The notes under the pieces were generated by a model, which was not told the origin of the DNA, searched no databases, and saw only the letters and a program-made list of their open reading frames with translations. A stretch of 60,672 nucleotides of DNA from Bacteroidota bacterium (lineage in GTDB: Bacteria > Bacteroidota > Bacteroidia > CAILMK01), in NCBI GenBank assembly GCA_013288555.1, contig JABDBQ010000013.1:1-60672 (forward strand), written 5' to 3'. Each line of letters starts with the position of its first letter. Position 1 is the stretch's first letter. The position numbers and the translations under genes were made by a program. Shown here one piece after another: positions 17,597 through 26,501 of this stretch.

Positions 17597-17633
17597 AAGT
17601 AACGGATTACAAATGCCAGGGAAAAAGATATTT

Positions 17634-18149
17634 ATGAATAGGCGTTTCGTATTTGTATTTTTATTTTTTGTGGCAAACAGAGGCATGGGAGCATTTATTC
17701 CACCACTTGATTCCGAAATTCACCAGTCGCCTTATATTTTTGAAGCACATAAAATATCGGAAAAATCTTTTCAGCCAAAACCTGGGGGTAAAGTTTATAA
17801 ATCAGTAGTTTATGAAATCAGTAAAGTTTTCAAAGGAAATTTAAAATGCGGAAAGATCGAAATGATTATTGATGAAAAATATCTTAATGATATAGATTTC
17901 GCGCTTTCTGGAGGACTTCCAATTAGTGATACTGGTATTGTTCTAGCAGATTCAAGTTTTTTTCCTTCTTTGATGCATTTCAAAGATAATCCTATTCCTG
18001 TAGTAGTTCGTGAAATGATAGAATATAATCATCATGGATCCAATCAATACTTTGAATATTTTCAGTCTCAATTTGTAAATAAGCAATCAATTTATGATAC
18101 GCTTGTCAGGGCTATTGGGCACGACTACATATCTTGTAATGAGAAGTAA
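17634..18149 (+). CDS. Secreted protein of unknown function
   Basis: From ATG 17634 there is a signal peptide (MNRRFVFVFLFFVANRGMGA) and a mature part of about 150 residues with FEAHKISEKSF, then YEISKVFKGNLKCGKIEMI, a pattern seen in small secreted beta-rich proteins. In-frame ATGs at 17586 and 17616 are possible earlier starts; the first would overlap the protease gene by 11 nt. It is probably cotranscribed with the protease. Function unknown. Confidence 0.55.
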   Translation: MNRRFVFVFLFFVANRGMGAFIPPLDSEIHQSPYIFEAHKISEKSFQPKPGGKVYKSVVYEISKVFKGNLKCGKIEMIIDEKYLNDIDFALSGGLPISDTGIVLADSSFFPSLMHFKDNPIPVVVREMIEYNHHGSNQYFEYFQSQFVNKQSIYDTLVRAIGHDYISCNEK

Positions 18150-18213
18150 ATAAGGCGGATTGTAAAACCTTTTACTTTCTGACGCCTGATTACAAATCCG
18201 GCAGAGCTGGGGC

Positions 18214-18333
18214 TTATTCTCTCACCTTAACATAACTGATTTCGTCCTTTTCGAATCTATTAATATCCTCTTCACACCAGCCATCAGAGGCGATTTCGCA
18301 TATGACAGGAGTAATAAGCGACAGACTTACCCT
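18214..18333 (-). pseudogene. 3' remnant of a gene next to repeat element 1A
   Basis: On the minus strand a frame without a start codon reads SLITPVICEIASDGW then CEEDINRFEKDEISYVKVRE and a TAA stop at 18214-18216. Its composition looks like real protein, not noise. The frame runs into the family 1 element and has no ATG, so it looks like the tail of a gene whose front part was lost. I do not recognise the protein. A short similar tail, VTVGE and stop, lies before element copy 1B at 19232-19246. Confidence 0.35.
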
Positions 18334-18509
18334 GCCCTTGTTGGTGTTGTCACCAACAAGTCTCCCAACCGTCAGCCTTCACTACCAAAAATATCATGTA
18401 TTAAAAGCTTAAAACACAACCGTTTGTGGGCAGTTGATCCTCTGCTAAAGATAGGCGATTTGTCGGCATGTGTTTATGCTTGTTGGTGACAACACCAATA
18501 AGGGCGGAA
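18327..18509. repeat. Family 1 hairpin-ended repeat, copy A
   Basis: This 183-bp element has 27-bp terminal inverted repeats with one mismatch (18334-18360 and 18479-18505). Each terminal repeat is itself a palindrome: CTTGTTGGTG-TTGT-CACCAACAAG on the left, and its near mirror on the right. The first 51 bp are identical to copy B at 19283-19465, and the rest is clearly homologous. It has no coding potential. The structure resembles a REPIN or a small MITE. No transposase lies nearby. Confidence 0.85.
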
Positions 18510-18648
18510 AAAATATTCTCGGCCAGCCTAACCACTTCAACAAAGCGCAATGGTCTGTCATGAGACCGGCAAAGAAAAACGGGTAAAGTGTGGTAATGAA
18601 TTTTAATTATATTTGCTTCAACAGGATTGACAATTTAACTAAGTAAAA

Positions 18649-19218
18649 ATGAACATATTTTTAAAACTAAAGCACTGGCAGCTATTCATCCTGACTTTCG
18701 GAATACCTGTAATTTTTGAAATCATTTTCATGAGAGAGGCAATTTCAGGAAATAATCCATGGATGTTCTTTAAATACTTCCCTGTTATGATGATCATTTA
18801 TGTCGGGATAATATTCGGGTGGTTTTATGCTTTGGGAACTAACCTTCAAAAGAAGCTGCCTGAAACAGTTAAGATGAATTTAACCCGGTTCAGGTGGTTC
18901 TTTTTTATCCCAGTTGCTTATATTTTATTTTTTTGTTGGGTAATATTTAACATTCCCGGCAATGAAAACTTTATGTTACAATTCAATCCATTAATCTTTC
19001 TGGCGATTTTTCCTGTACACTTATTTTGCATGTTCTGCATATTCTATTGCCTTTATTTTGTTTCGAAATCTTTAAAATCTGTCGAATTGCAAAGACCGGT
19101 AACATTCAGCGACTTTGCAGGTGAGTTCTTTCTTATATGGTTTCTGCCGATTGGTGTCTGGATTATCCAGCCCAGGATAAACAAATTGTTCAATACAAAT
19201 CAGGAAATATCATTTTGA
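18649..19218 (+). CDS. Four-helix membrane protein of unknown function
   Basis: This 189-residue protein has four hydrophobic segments at about residues 10-28, 43-65, 86-108 and 118-145, and a hydrophobic end (FFLIWFLPIGVWIIQPRINK). The GVWIIQPRIN tail recurs in a small Bacteroidota membrane protein family of unknown role. The gene sits between two direct copies of the family 1 repeat (18327-18509 and 19283-19465), 139 and 64 nt away. Confidence 0.6.
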   Translation: MNIFLKLKHWQLFILTFGIPVIFEIIFMREAISGNNPWMFFKYFPVMMIIYVGIIFGWFYALGTNLQKKLPETVKMNLTRFRWFFFIPVAYILFFCWVIFNIPGNENFMLQFNPLIFLAIFPVHLFCMFCIFYCLYFVSKSLKSVELQRPVTFSDFAGEFFLIWFLPIGVWIIQPRINKLFNTNQEISF

Positions 19219-19282
19219 CAGCCAGGCAGGCTTATTCTCCGACTGTGACGCGTCAGCCAGAAACGCAATTCCGTAAAATTCT

Positions 19283-19465
19283 TTACCCTGCCCTTGTTGG
19301 TGTTGTCACCAACAAGTCTCCCAACCGTCAGCCGTCATTATCAAAATATCATGTTTTAAAAAGCATAAACCGCTACTGTTTGTGGGCAGTTGATCCTATG
19401 CTAAAGATTGACGATTTGTCGGTACGCTTTTATGCTTGTTGCTGACAACACCAACAAGGGCGGAA
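19283..19465. repeat. Family 1 hairpin-ended repeat, copy B
   Basis: This copy has the same length and orientation as copy A (18327-18509). The right end (CTTGTTGCTGACAACACC then AACAAGGGC) keeps the mirror of the left end with one changed base. Together the two copies bracket the membrane-protein gene as direct repeats. Confidence 0.85.
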
Positions 19466-19518
19466 CAACGCAATTATCTCATCGCCTTATTTCCAAATTG
19501 CCTGATAGTCAGCAGCCA

Positions 19519-20070
19519 TTAAGGCCTATCTGCTGTAACATCCTGTGCTGCTCTTGCATCATCGGGTGCACTTTCCAGGTCCCTGTCAAATGAATAGAGA
19601 TCATTGCCGCTCAACTTTTCACCGCCCGCTATTTTTATTTTATCCAGTAAGTTCATCGCCATGGTTTCTTCTTCAACCTGTTCTTTTACAAACCATTGCA
19701 TAAAGTTCCAGGTGGCCCAGTCTTCTTCTTCAAAACTCAGTTTTACGAGCCTGTATACCTCTTTTGTATTGTCTGTTTCGTGCTCAAATATTTTTTCGAA
19801 ACATTTGTTCAGGCTTTCGGGGTTTGCATGAGGGGCAGGAACAGCGGTTATTTTTACTTCGGCCCCTCTTTTCAGGATATATTCCAATATCTTCATCATG
19901 TGGTTGCGTTCTTCCTGTGCATGCCTGAAAAGAAAATTCGCCACACCGTTATAACTGTGATGCTCTGCCCATGAAGCATAGGATAAATAGATTTGAGATG
20001 CATGCGCCTCTTTTGTCATTTGCGCATTTAATGCTGCCGTCATTGTTTTTGAAAGTCTGTTCTTATTCAT
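19519..20070 (-). CDS. Ferritin
   Basis: This is a 183-residue iron-storage ferritin of the bacterial non-heme type. The ferroxidase ligands are visible: Glu in MTKEAHASQIYLSYASW, the Glu-Glu-x-x-His of HAQEERNHMMK, and a C-terminal-half Glu pair in EQVEEETMAMNLLDKIK. The 24-mer shell stores iron as ferrihydrite in the cytosol. The length is a little over the usual 160-175 because of an acidic tail (ESAPDDARAAQD). It is monocistronic. Confidence 0.93.
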   Translation of the reverse strand: MNKNRLSKTMTAALNAQMTKEAHASQIYLSYASWAEHHSYNGVANFLFRHAQEERNHMMKILEYILKRGAEVKITAVPAPHANPESLNKCFEKIFEHETDNTKEVYRLVKLSFEEEDWATWNFMQWFVKEQVEEETMAMNLLDKIKIAGGEKLSGNDLYSFDRDLESAPDDARAAQDVTADRP

Positions 20071-20157
20071 AGTGTATTATGTTATTCATAGAAAAATAAA
20101 CCTAACCGGTTTATAGTGTCTATGAACAGTTTTGTGGCGGGAATGTTTAAAATTCTC

Positions 20158-20565
20158 TTAGACCAATGGTACCAGGCACCTCACGTCCTTTTCATTGATA
20201 TATATTTCAAGACAATACCCATTCGGATCCAGGCGTGGTTCTTTTAGTAATTTTTGGAATGTTCTGCCCATGATATTCTCATCCTTACGCCAATCGTGTA
20301 ATAACGCACTTGCATATTCGCCTTTTTTAATGAGAAATGTTTCACAGCCATGCTGTTCTCCCTCCCCCGGAAAAGATTCTTCCACGGCTGCCATATAAAT
20401 AATAGCCCCATTACCATCAGAGCGGGAAATACCATAAAACATTCTTTGATCGCCTTCAGGCATAAAAGATTGAAGGGTATGAAATGCGCCTCCAACACCT
20501 AAAGGAAATGATGTGGCTTTTACAAAGAAAACGCTGATGTCTTTGTCAATGGTAAATTTTTCCAT
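20158..20565 (-). CDS. GyrI-like effector-binding domain protein
   Basis: This 135-residue protein looks like a stand-alone GyrI/SOUL-type small-molecule-binding domain: VFFVKATSFPLGVGGAF, then RMFYGISRSDGNGAIIYMAA, then CETFLIKKGEYASALLHDW and DPNGYCLEIYINEKDVRCLV. The KGEYA and C-terminal DVRCLV pattern is typical of such domains, which occur alone or fused to AraC regulators. It lies 28 nt after the 20594 gene on the same strand. The ligand is unknown. Confidence 0.6.
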   Translation of the reverse strand: MEKFTIDKDISVFFVKATSFPLGVGGAFHTLQSFMPEGDQRMFYGISRSDGNGAIIYMAAVEESFPGEGEQHGCETFLIKKGEYASALLHDWRKDENIMGRTFQKLLKEPRLDPNGYCLEIYINEKDVRCLVPLV

Positions 20566-20593
20566 CTTATATTTTTTTTACTCCGTCCGGGCA

Positions 20594-21046
20594 TCAAACC
20601 AAAACCTGAACGACCATATATAACAGCATCAATCCATAAATATTTATCAAAGCCGTTCTGATCCAATGGGTTCTCAGGATTTTTTGAAGATATACACTCG
20701 CATTACCATTCTCATCTTTTGAAAGCCTGGCCTGCCATTGTCCCCAGAATATTGCCGTCAAAATAAGTGAAACCAGTTGCGATCCAAATGCGAACCCAAT
20801 TTCCCAGGTACTTATTTTATCAGGGTGATACCAGAATAAGGTTAATGAACCAAGAAGTGCCACGCCTACAGGGATAAAAACCCAGTAAGGAAGTTTGCTC
20901 CAATGCGTTTCCTGAACAGTATGGAAGATTTTGGGGTCACTGATCAATTTCCATGTCCTGAAAATATCTATTTCGTGCGCCCATATTGTCCCGACATTAT
21001 AGAATGCAATTGCCAGGTTTAAAACGAGGAATGTTTCCTTATTCAT
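20594..21046 (-). CDS. Four-helix membrane protein of unknown function
   Basis: This 150-residue protein has four hydrophobic segments, beginning MNKETFLVLNLAIAFYNVGT. It carries the conserved-looking motifs TIWAHEIDIFRTWKLI and FHTVQETHWSKLPYW between helices. The His/Glu-rich first loop suggests metal or cofactor contact, but I recognise no family with confidence. It is likely cotranscribed with the GyrI-like gene. Confidence 0.55.
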   Translation of the reverse strand: MNKETFLVLNLAIAFYNVGTIWAHEIDIFRTWKLISDPKIFHTVQETHWSKLPYWVFIPVGVALLGSLTLFWYHPDKISTWEIGFAFGSQLVSLILTAIFWGQWQARLSKDENGNASVYLQKILRTHWIRTALINIYGLMLLYMVVQVLV

Positions 21047-21158
21047 AGGTTATGGTTAATCAATTCTGTCATTCGAATACAAATATATTAAGACAATTGT
21101 TTTTATGTCTTTCGTTGCACAGTTAGTAGTAAACATACATTTCGTTCGATGAATCGAT

Positions 21159-22391
21159 TCAAAAAGTTTCCTCAAACATTGCCTCTTTTACAATATAAGT
21201 TTGCATTTTGCCTTTGCCTTTTACCTCAATAAGTCCCCTGGATTCTATCCTGAAATTGTCTTTTATGAGGTCGTATGTCGCTTGTGTAACATGAATGCGA
21301 CCGGGTATCCCGTGCGATTCCATTCTGCTTGCTGTATTTACACTATCTCCCCATAAGTCATAAATGAATTTCTTTTTACCGATAACCCCTGCGACAACCG
21401 GCCCTGAATTAATGCCTATTCTCATGTCAAGCGGAAACCCTGAGTCCTTTCTCATCTGCTGTAAATATGCAGAAATTTCCAGGGCAAAATTCGTAATTCG
21501 GATGGCATGATCGTCCTGAAGTTCAGGTAAGCCACTTGCAACCATATAACAATCGCCTATAGTTTTAATTTTTTCTACTCCATATTTTTCGAGCAAATCA
21601 TCAAAATGACTGAAAATAAGATTGAGGACGTCAACAACTTCACCAGGTGGTTTTCCTGTTGAAAAATCGGTGAATCCCACCAGGTCTGCGAAAAGTATAC
21701 TAACGGTGGGGAAACTGTCTGCAACTTCGTGTGAATCAGATTTTAAACGGATGGCAATGGCTTTCGGAAGGATGTTGAATAATAAAAGTTCGGCCTTTTC
21801 TCTTTCTATTTTTAATTTATTCTCGATCTGGTTTAAAACGTAAGTGAGATAAATAGCGAAAAGGGCCACAACAAAGTAAACCGTAAGATGTATCAATGTT
21901 CTCATGACAACGGCAAGGTCGCTGGTAAAGACAACCATGTGATACGAAGCAGGGTAAAAGCATTCGAAATAGACAAATGTGATAGCCAGTAAAATGGCAA
22001 TAAAATAATTGACAAAGCGTCCTTTTTGGCTGAACAAAAAAGTAAGAAGTGTTCCGGGAATAAATAATAACTGATGGCCATAGCTTGTGCCGCAAATAAT
22101 GACATGTGCCATCATGGCAAAATAATAACACACCAACAAAAGCGTTGTGGCATAAATATGTTTCTGTATGTAATTCAGAAAAAATGAAAACAGGCAGCAG
22201 ACGGCGGTAATGCAAAAGACAATCAGGTTGAGGTTTAATTGCGGGAAATAAATAATTGCCAGGCCGATCCATGCGATCATTCCAATCAAAATTGTAAGAC
22301 CGATAACATTGGTAAGGGTAATAAATTTATAGTCAGATTCAGAAACAGAATCATTTATCCCGATTTCAAATATTCTTCTGATCAAATTCAT
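21159..22391 (-). CDS. Membrane-bound class III adenylate cyclase
   Basis: This 410-residue protein has six hydrophobic segments (residues about 25-185) followed by one class III cyclase domain. It makes cAMP from ATP. The metal Asp residues are D236 (SILFADLVGF) and D280 (TIGDCYMVASG). The adenine-selecting pair is K274 (EKIKTIGD) and D345 (YDLWGDSVN). The transition-state residues are N352 and R356 (VNTASRM). So the active site is complete and adenylyl-specific, as a homodimer. It most resembles the IIIa class close to animal cyclases. A short helix, residues 190-210, links the membrane part to the catalytic domain. Confidence 0.92.
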   Translation of the reverse strand: MNLIRRIFEIGINDSVSESDYKFITLTNVIGLTILIGMIAWIGLAIIYFPQLNLNLIVFCITAVCCLFSFFLNYIQKHIYATTLLLVCYYFAMMAHVIICGTSYGHQLLFIPGTLLTFLFSQKGRFVNYFIAILLAITFVYFECFYPASYHMVVFTSDLAVVMRTLIHLTVYFVVALFAIYLTYVLNQIENKLKIEREKAELLLFNILPKAIAIRLKSDSHEVADSFPTVSILFADLVGFTDFSTGKPPGEVVDVLNLIFSHFDDLLEKYGVEKIKTIGDCYMVASGLPELQDDHAIRITNFALEISAYLQQMRKDSGFPLDMRIGINSGPVVAGVIGKKKFIYDLWGDSVNTASRMESHGIPGRIHVTQATYDLIKDNFRIESRGLIEVKGKGKMQTYIVKEAMFEETF

Positions 22392-22716
22392 TTAAGTGAC
22401 TAAAACAAATTATTCAAATTTTCATAATATGATCTTATCGACTAAAACTTAGTGAGACATGTGTCATTGCCTGCAGTTCTTTAATTAATATTATAAAACA
22501 AGCTTAATCCCCTGAAAGACAAATGTAGAATAATTTTTGACCTGATACCAATTTATATAATTTACATAATATAAATCCCTATCCAAATTTTCGTGTAATC
22601 GAAAATTTCATTCAGTTTTGCATAAATTGCCATATTGGTTGAGATTGCAAAATTGACATCTCTTGAAATTCTTTGATCAATCAGCGTTTGATAATATCTA
22701 ATATTTAATCATTAAA
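22392..22716. other. Divergent promoter region, AT-rich
   Basis: This is 325 nt between the divergent cyclase and MFS genes. Apart from the minus-strand promoter at 22520-22551 I see no convincing element; a clear plus-strand TAnnTTTG box is missing. Confidence 0.5.
22520..22551 (-). promoter_or_regulatory. Candidate promoter of the adenylate cyclase gene
   Basis: On the minus strand TTGG (22551-22548), a 20-nt spacer and TACATTTG (22527-22520). This would give a leader of about 120 nt. Confidence 0.35.
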
Positions 22717-23979
22717 ATGACAGAAAATATAACTGCAATAAAAGAACACAAACATTCACATCCTATTGTATTTATGTTCCTGGTATTGCCATTTGGGATC
22801 AGCACTGGCTACGTTACGGTCGCCTATTCGTACCTGTTTTCAAAAGCAGGCGTGCCCGTTGAAGAAATAGCTGCACTGGTCGGTGCATCGCTGTTGCCAC
22901 ATGTGATAAAATTTTTGTGGGCACCCCTTGTTGATGCCGTTTTTACATTGAAAAAATGGTATTTGTTATCGGGTATCATCACTGCTTTATGCATATTTCT
23001 TACCGGTATTCTACCCATAAAAGAATCGAGTCTGCCCGTTATTACATTGATAATAGTGCTTGCCAATGTTGCAGTTTCATTTTTAGGCATTACGACAAAC
23101 GGATTAGCCGCTTATGACATTCCTCCTGAAATGAAGGGCCGGGTGAGCGGATATCTTCAGGCGGGTAATCTTGGCGGAGCAGGACTTGGAGGCGGAGCAG
23201 GGCTATGGCTCGCTCAGAATCTACCTCATATCTGGATGTCAACCGGAATTCTCGCGATATCATGTGCATTATGCTGCTTCGGATTGTTTTTCGTAAGAGA
23301 GCCATTATCAACAGTGCGTGCCGAAAAAGTGCTGCACACCATGCAGAATTTATTTAAAGATATCTGGCTTACTTTAAAGTCAAGAATGGGTATCCTGGCT
23401 CTTGTATTGTGCTTTTTACCCTTAGGAACCGGGGCTGCTTCCAACTTATGGTCGGCTGTTGCGGGTGACTGGCATGCCAGTGCAAATACCGTGGCTTTTG
23501 TCACAGGACTCATGAGCGGATTGATTACTTCTGCGGGTTGCCTGCTCGGCGGATGGATGTGCGACCGTATGGACCGTAAACTGGCTTATATCATTTTCGG
23601 CTTGCTCCAGGTAATCTGTGCGATAGCAATGGCTTATGCGCCCCATACGGAGATCATGTATATTATATGGACATCATTTTATGCCTTCTCTTTGGGATTG
23701 TCTTATGCAGGGTTTAGCGCCTTTGTTTTTGAGGCCATTGGTAAAGGCGCCGCAGCAACCAAATTTACGGTTTATGCTTCTCTGTCTAATTTCCCTATAT
23801 ACTATATGACGCTGGTAGATGGCTGGGCACATACCCATTACGGGCCTTCGGGTATGTTGAATATGGAGGCTGCTTTTGGGGTGGTTGGTATTGTTTTGTT
23901 TTTAATTTTGCTTGCTTCGGTGAGCAAAAAGAAAAAAGCAATAGTAGTTGAACCGGGAAGCTATTATAACAGGCATTAA
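22717..23979 (+). CDS. MFS transporter, AmpG-like
   Basis: This is a 420-residue major facilitator with twelve hydrophobic segments. The loop 2-3 region reads LVDAVFTLKKWYLLSG and the matching loop 8-9 region GGWMCDRMDRKLAYIIFG, the family's A motif. A Gly-rich helix (AGNLGGAGLGGGAGLWLAQ) corresponds to TM5. AmpG-type members carry muropeptides, but the substrate here is not certain. The N-terminus carries a His/Lys stretch (KEHKHSHP). Confidence 0.8.
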   Translation: MTENITAIKEHKHSHPIVFMFLVLPFGISTGYVTVAYSYLFSKAGVPVEEIAALVGASLLPHVIKFLWAPLVDAVFTLKKWYLLSGIITALCIFLTGILPIKESSLPVITLIIVLANVAVSFLGITTNGLAAYDIPPEMKGRVSGYLQAGNLGGAGLGGGAGLWLAQNLPHIWMSTGILAISCALCCFGLFFVREPLSTVRAEKVLHTMQNLFKDIWLTLKSRMGILALVLCFLPLGTGAASNLWSAVAGDWHASANTVAFVTGLMSGLITSAGCLLGGWMCDRMDRKLAYIIFGLLQVICAIAMAYAPHTEIMYIIWTSFYAFSLGLSYAGFSAFVFEAIGKGAAATKFTVYASLSNFPIYYMTLVDGWAHTHYGPSGMLNMEAAFGVVGIVLFLILLASVSKKKKAIVVEPGSYYNRH

Positions 23980-24113
23980 AAAAGATCAACGGGCGCTTCC
24001 ATTCAAATATTATTCCCTGCATATCAAGGTTCTTTAACATTTATTCTATTTTCGCATAGGTAAATGCAGTATGCCGTATAAGTCGGGGTTCTGAAAACGT
24101 TAAACACACCATC

Positions 24114-25139
24114 ATGCTTAAAAAGATCATTTTCATTTTTATCCTTTCAGGGGGATATTTTATAACAACACAAGCCCAGGTCGTACATAAACCCGCCGAA
24201 TTGGCGGACATTCTGAAGAATTCAAAAATAACATATACGCAGGGGGAACTTTATATAGATATCCCTGATAAGGATTATTCCAATCTTTTGAATGTTTCCG
24301 GAATATACAATGAAGATTCTGGTGGAATAACCATTCAAAAGAAAGTTGTGCTTCCCAAAGAAGCCCACACAGAATGGTATGCCGGCGAAAGAGCACTTAA
24401 TGATGAAAATGATTATAAGGAAGCCCGTAAACATTATAAAAATGTTTTGGATATAGCCCCGGATTATTACCCGGCTAAAATGCAGATTGCCAAAACTTTC
24501 GAGAAAGAAGAAAATTATGAAAAAGCAGAAGCTTCCTATAAGCAGGCAATCAGTAAAAACTATATTGATTATATGCCGCACTGGCTTATTGCGGAAGTTT
24601 ATTTAAAAGATAAAAAAATTGACGATGCCATAAATGAAATAACCCTGGCTGCCATTCTTAACCGGAATGACACCTTGATACAAGCCGACCTGAATGAAAT
24701 ATATGCTGATGCGAAACTAAAATATTCTGACTGGCAGTTTACGCCTCAGTGTAAGGTATTTAAAGGGCAGAAACCAAACAATATCGAAGTGTTAAGCCAG
24801 AAAAACTGGGGCGGCTATGCTGCAGGAAAAGCCATCTGGGCTTATGAACCGGGATATGCAGAAAGCCAGGGAGAAAAACCGGGGAGACCATCTTTGCTTG
24901 AAGAAAAAGAATGTTTGTTAAACCTTCTGGCTGGTCTTACTGAAAAGATTGACGATGAGCAGGACCCGGAATTATCTAATCTCCAGGATGCCAAAGAAGA
25001 TAAGTTGATTGACGGATTTGTGTATTATGAAATCCTTTTGCCACAACAACCATCATTGGTATATCAATTGCCAAATAATGTGATCAAGGGCATCAAAAAT
25101 TATGTCCTTATGGCGCATGGCGGTGTTACGCCGAGATAA
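24114..25139 (+). CDS. Secreted TPR-repeat protein
   Basis: This 341-residue protein has a signal peptide (MLKKIIFIFILSGGYFITTQAQ). Its central part has tetratricopeptide repeats (EARKHYKNVLDIAPDYYPAKM, with NYEKAEASYKQAIS next). The C-terminal half has a distinct domain (KNWGGYAAGKAIWAYEPGYAE ending KGIKNYVLMAHGGVTPR) which I do not recognise. It is periplasmic or outer-membrane associated. Function unknown. Confidence 0.65.
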   Translation: MLKKIIFIFILSGGYFITTQAQVVHKPAELADILKNSKITYTQGELYIDIPDKDYSNLLNVSGIYNEDSGGITIQKKVVLPKEAHTEWYAGERALNDENDYKEARKHYKNVLDIAPDYYPAKMQIAKTFEKEENYEKAEASYKQAISKNYIDYMPHWLIAEVYLKDKKIDDAINEITLAAILNRNDTLIQADLNEIYADAKLKYSDWQFTPQCKVFKGQKPNNIEVLSQKNWGGYAAGKAIWAYEPGYAESQGEKPGRPSLLEEKECLLNLLAGLTEKIDDEQDPELSNLQDAKEDKLIDGFVYYEILLPQQPSLVYQLPNNVIKGIKNYVLMAHGGVTPR

Positions 25140-25197
25140 AATTATATCGTCATTCTCAGTGAAAGTAATCCTGAAACCGAGGGAGGTTTATCTATTA

Positions 25198-25824
25198 TTA
25201 CTCATGATTAATTTTCAGTGATCTGGATGCAAAAACCGGCACGAGATTATATAATAGAAAAAGGGTAAATGAGAGTTGGGTGCTGTAATAGGCCGAGGCT
25301 GCTATTGCAATAATAAAAATACTGATTAATGGAGCTACTTTTTCGAGTTTTGCTATTTCAACCATATCAGTATCTGCATGATATAAATTATTCACACGGC
25401 AATCCCTTAGAAAAAAAACGCCATTTATATTCAATAATAAGTTAACTATTCCAAATGTGACATATGACGTGGGATTATCAGGATAAGTACCGATTAAATT
25501 ACAGCAAAAGGGCATTAATGAAATAATGATGAGGTAAATCACCATCTCAATTTTCAAACTATTATTGGCACGACTTAATGTTTGCTGGATATTGATTGAT
25601 GAAATCCAATTCCCCCCAACCAGAATGGCACTTAATAGAAAAGCCATGAACCTGGGTGTCATATCTTCAAGATGATGCACCATATCGCTTGGATTTTTCG
25701 CGGAAACACCTTCCGGTAGCTTGAGTTCAAGAACAAGAAGCGTTAACGCAATGGCATATACCGCATCGTTAAACATGATCAGTCGCTCGAGTACTTTCCT
25801 GTTGTCTTTTTCTTCCTCGGTCAT
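25198..25824 (-). CDS. TMEM175-like potassium channel family protein
   Basis: This 208-residue protein has six hydrophobic segments. The first carries RLIMFNDAVYAIALTLLVLEL, the TMEM175 (DUF1211) selectivity-helix motif RxxxFSDaVxAIaiTLLvLel. Here the usual FSD reads FND. Bacterial TMEM175 proteins assemble as tetramers of six-helix subunits and conduct potassium weakly. The length fits a one-repeat bacterial subunit. Confidence 0.85.
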   Translation of the reverse strand: MTEEEKDNRKVLERLIMFNDAVYAIALTLLVLELKLPEGVSAKNPSDMVHHLEDMTPRFMAFLLSAILVGGNWISSINIQQTLSRANNSLKIEMVIYLIIISLMPFCCNLIGTYPDNPTSYVTFGIVNLLLNINGVFFLRDCRVNNLYHADTDMVEIAKLEKVAPLISIFIIAIAASAYYSTQLSFTLFLLYNLVPVFASRSLKINHE

Positions 25825-25900
25825 AAAATAATTTAAGTCCCTTAAAAGACAAAAGTAAAAAAAGAAAGAATAATTATCTAATCACCAATTTACAAAAAAA

Positions 25901-25919
25901 GCCCTGAGGTTTTCAGGGC
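25901..25919 (-). terminator. Rho-independent terminator after the VOC gene
   Basis: GCCCTGA-ggttt-TCAGGGC forms a 7-bp stem; on the minus strand it is followed by seven T. It stands 33 nt past the stop of the VOC gene. Confidence 0.85.
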
Positions 25920-25952
25920 ATTTATTGTAAATAAAAATTTTTGAACTGGCTA

Positions 25953-26381
25953 TTATGGATGTACTTCCATCATTGGTGCAGGTTGCAGCAAACTCACCCT
26001 GTTGCCTTCAGTATCCTTGAATGAAATATATAATCCAACGCCCGGAATATTGTCAGGCTCACCAGGTTTTGAGCCGCCAACAATTTTCCCACCAGCATTT
26101 TCAACCTTTTTCATTGCTTCCTGAATATTATCAACTGCAATCACCACGGAAGGAGCATGGGAAAGTGGATCTTCGGTTTTCTGATAAAAGCCACCATTTA
26201 TGGTTCCCGGATTTTTCGGCATGCCCCTTTCGTCAACTTCACCGGTTGCAACGGTTACATAACCACCCATTTCTGGGCCCAGGATATTTGTTTGCCAGCC
26301 GAATGCTTTGGTATAAAAGTCAGCCATACGCTGCCTGTCTTCCGCAGGCATTTCGAAATGTACTACAGGATTCGATTTCAT
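25953..26381 (-). CDS. VOC (glyoxalase-like) family protein
   Basis: This is a 142-residue vicinal-oxygen-chelate protein with two beta-alpha-beta-beta-beta modules. The first metal-site position is VVHFEMPAEDRQRMADFY, and the second module has VVIAVDNIQEAMKKVENAGGKIVG and ISFKDTEGNRVSLLQP. Small Bacteroidota members of this kind are often annotated as glyoxalase/bleomycin-resistance-like; the substrate is unknown. It has its own terminator. Confidence 0.85.
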   Translation of the reverse strand: MKSNPVVHFEMPAEDRQRMADFYTKAFGWQTNILGPEMGGYVTVATGEVDERGMPKNPGTINGGFYQKTEDPLSHAPSVVIAVDNIQEAMKKVENAGGKIVGGSKPGEPDNIPGVGLYISFKDTEGNRVSLLQPAPMMEVHP

Positions 26382-26501
26382 AATTTTATTTTTTTAATTG
26401 TTTAACAAGCGATTATTCTCTTAAGATATCGTTCAGAACAAATTTAAAAATGTTTTTTATATCAGTATCTATGAAACCCAATTTGTTATGTTATGAATAT
26501 T

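Noticed and set aside
18649..19218. Membrane-protein gene as the transposase of family 1
   Set aside because: It has only four membrane helices and no nuclease or HUH motif.
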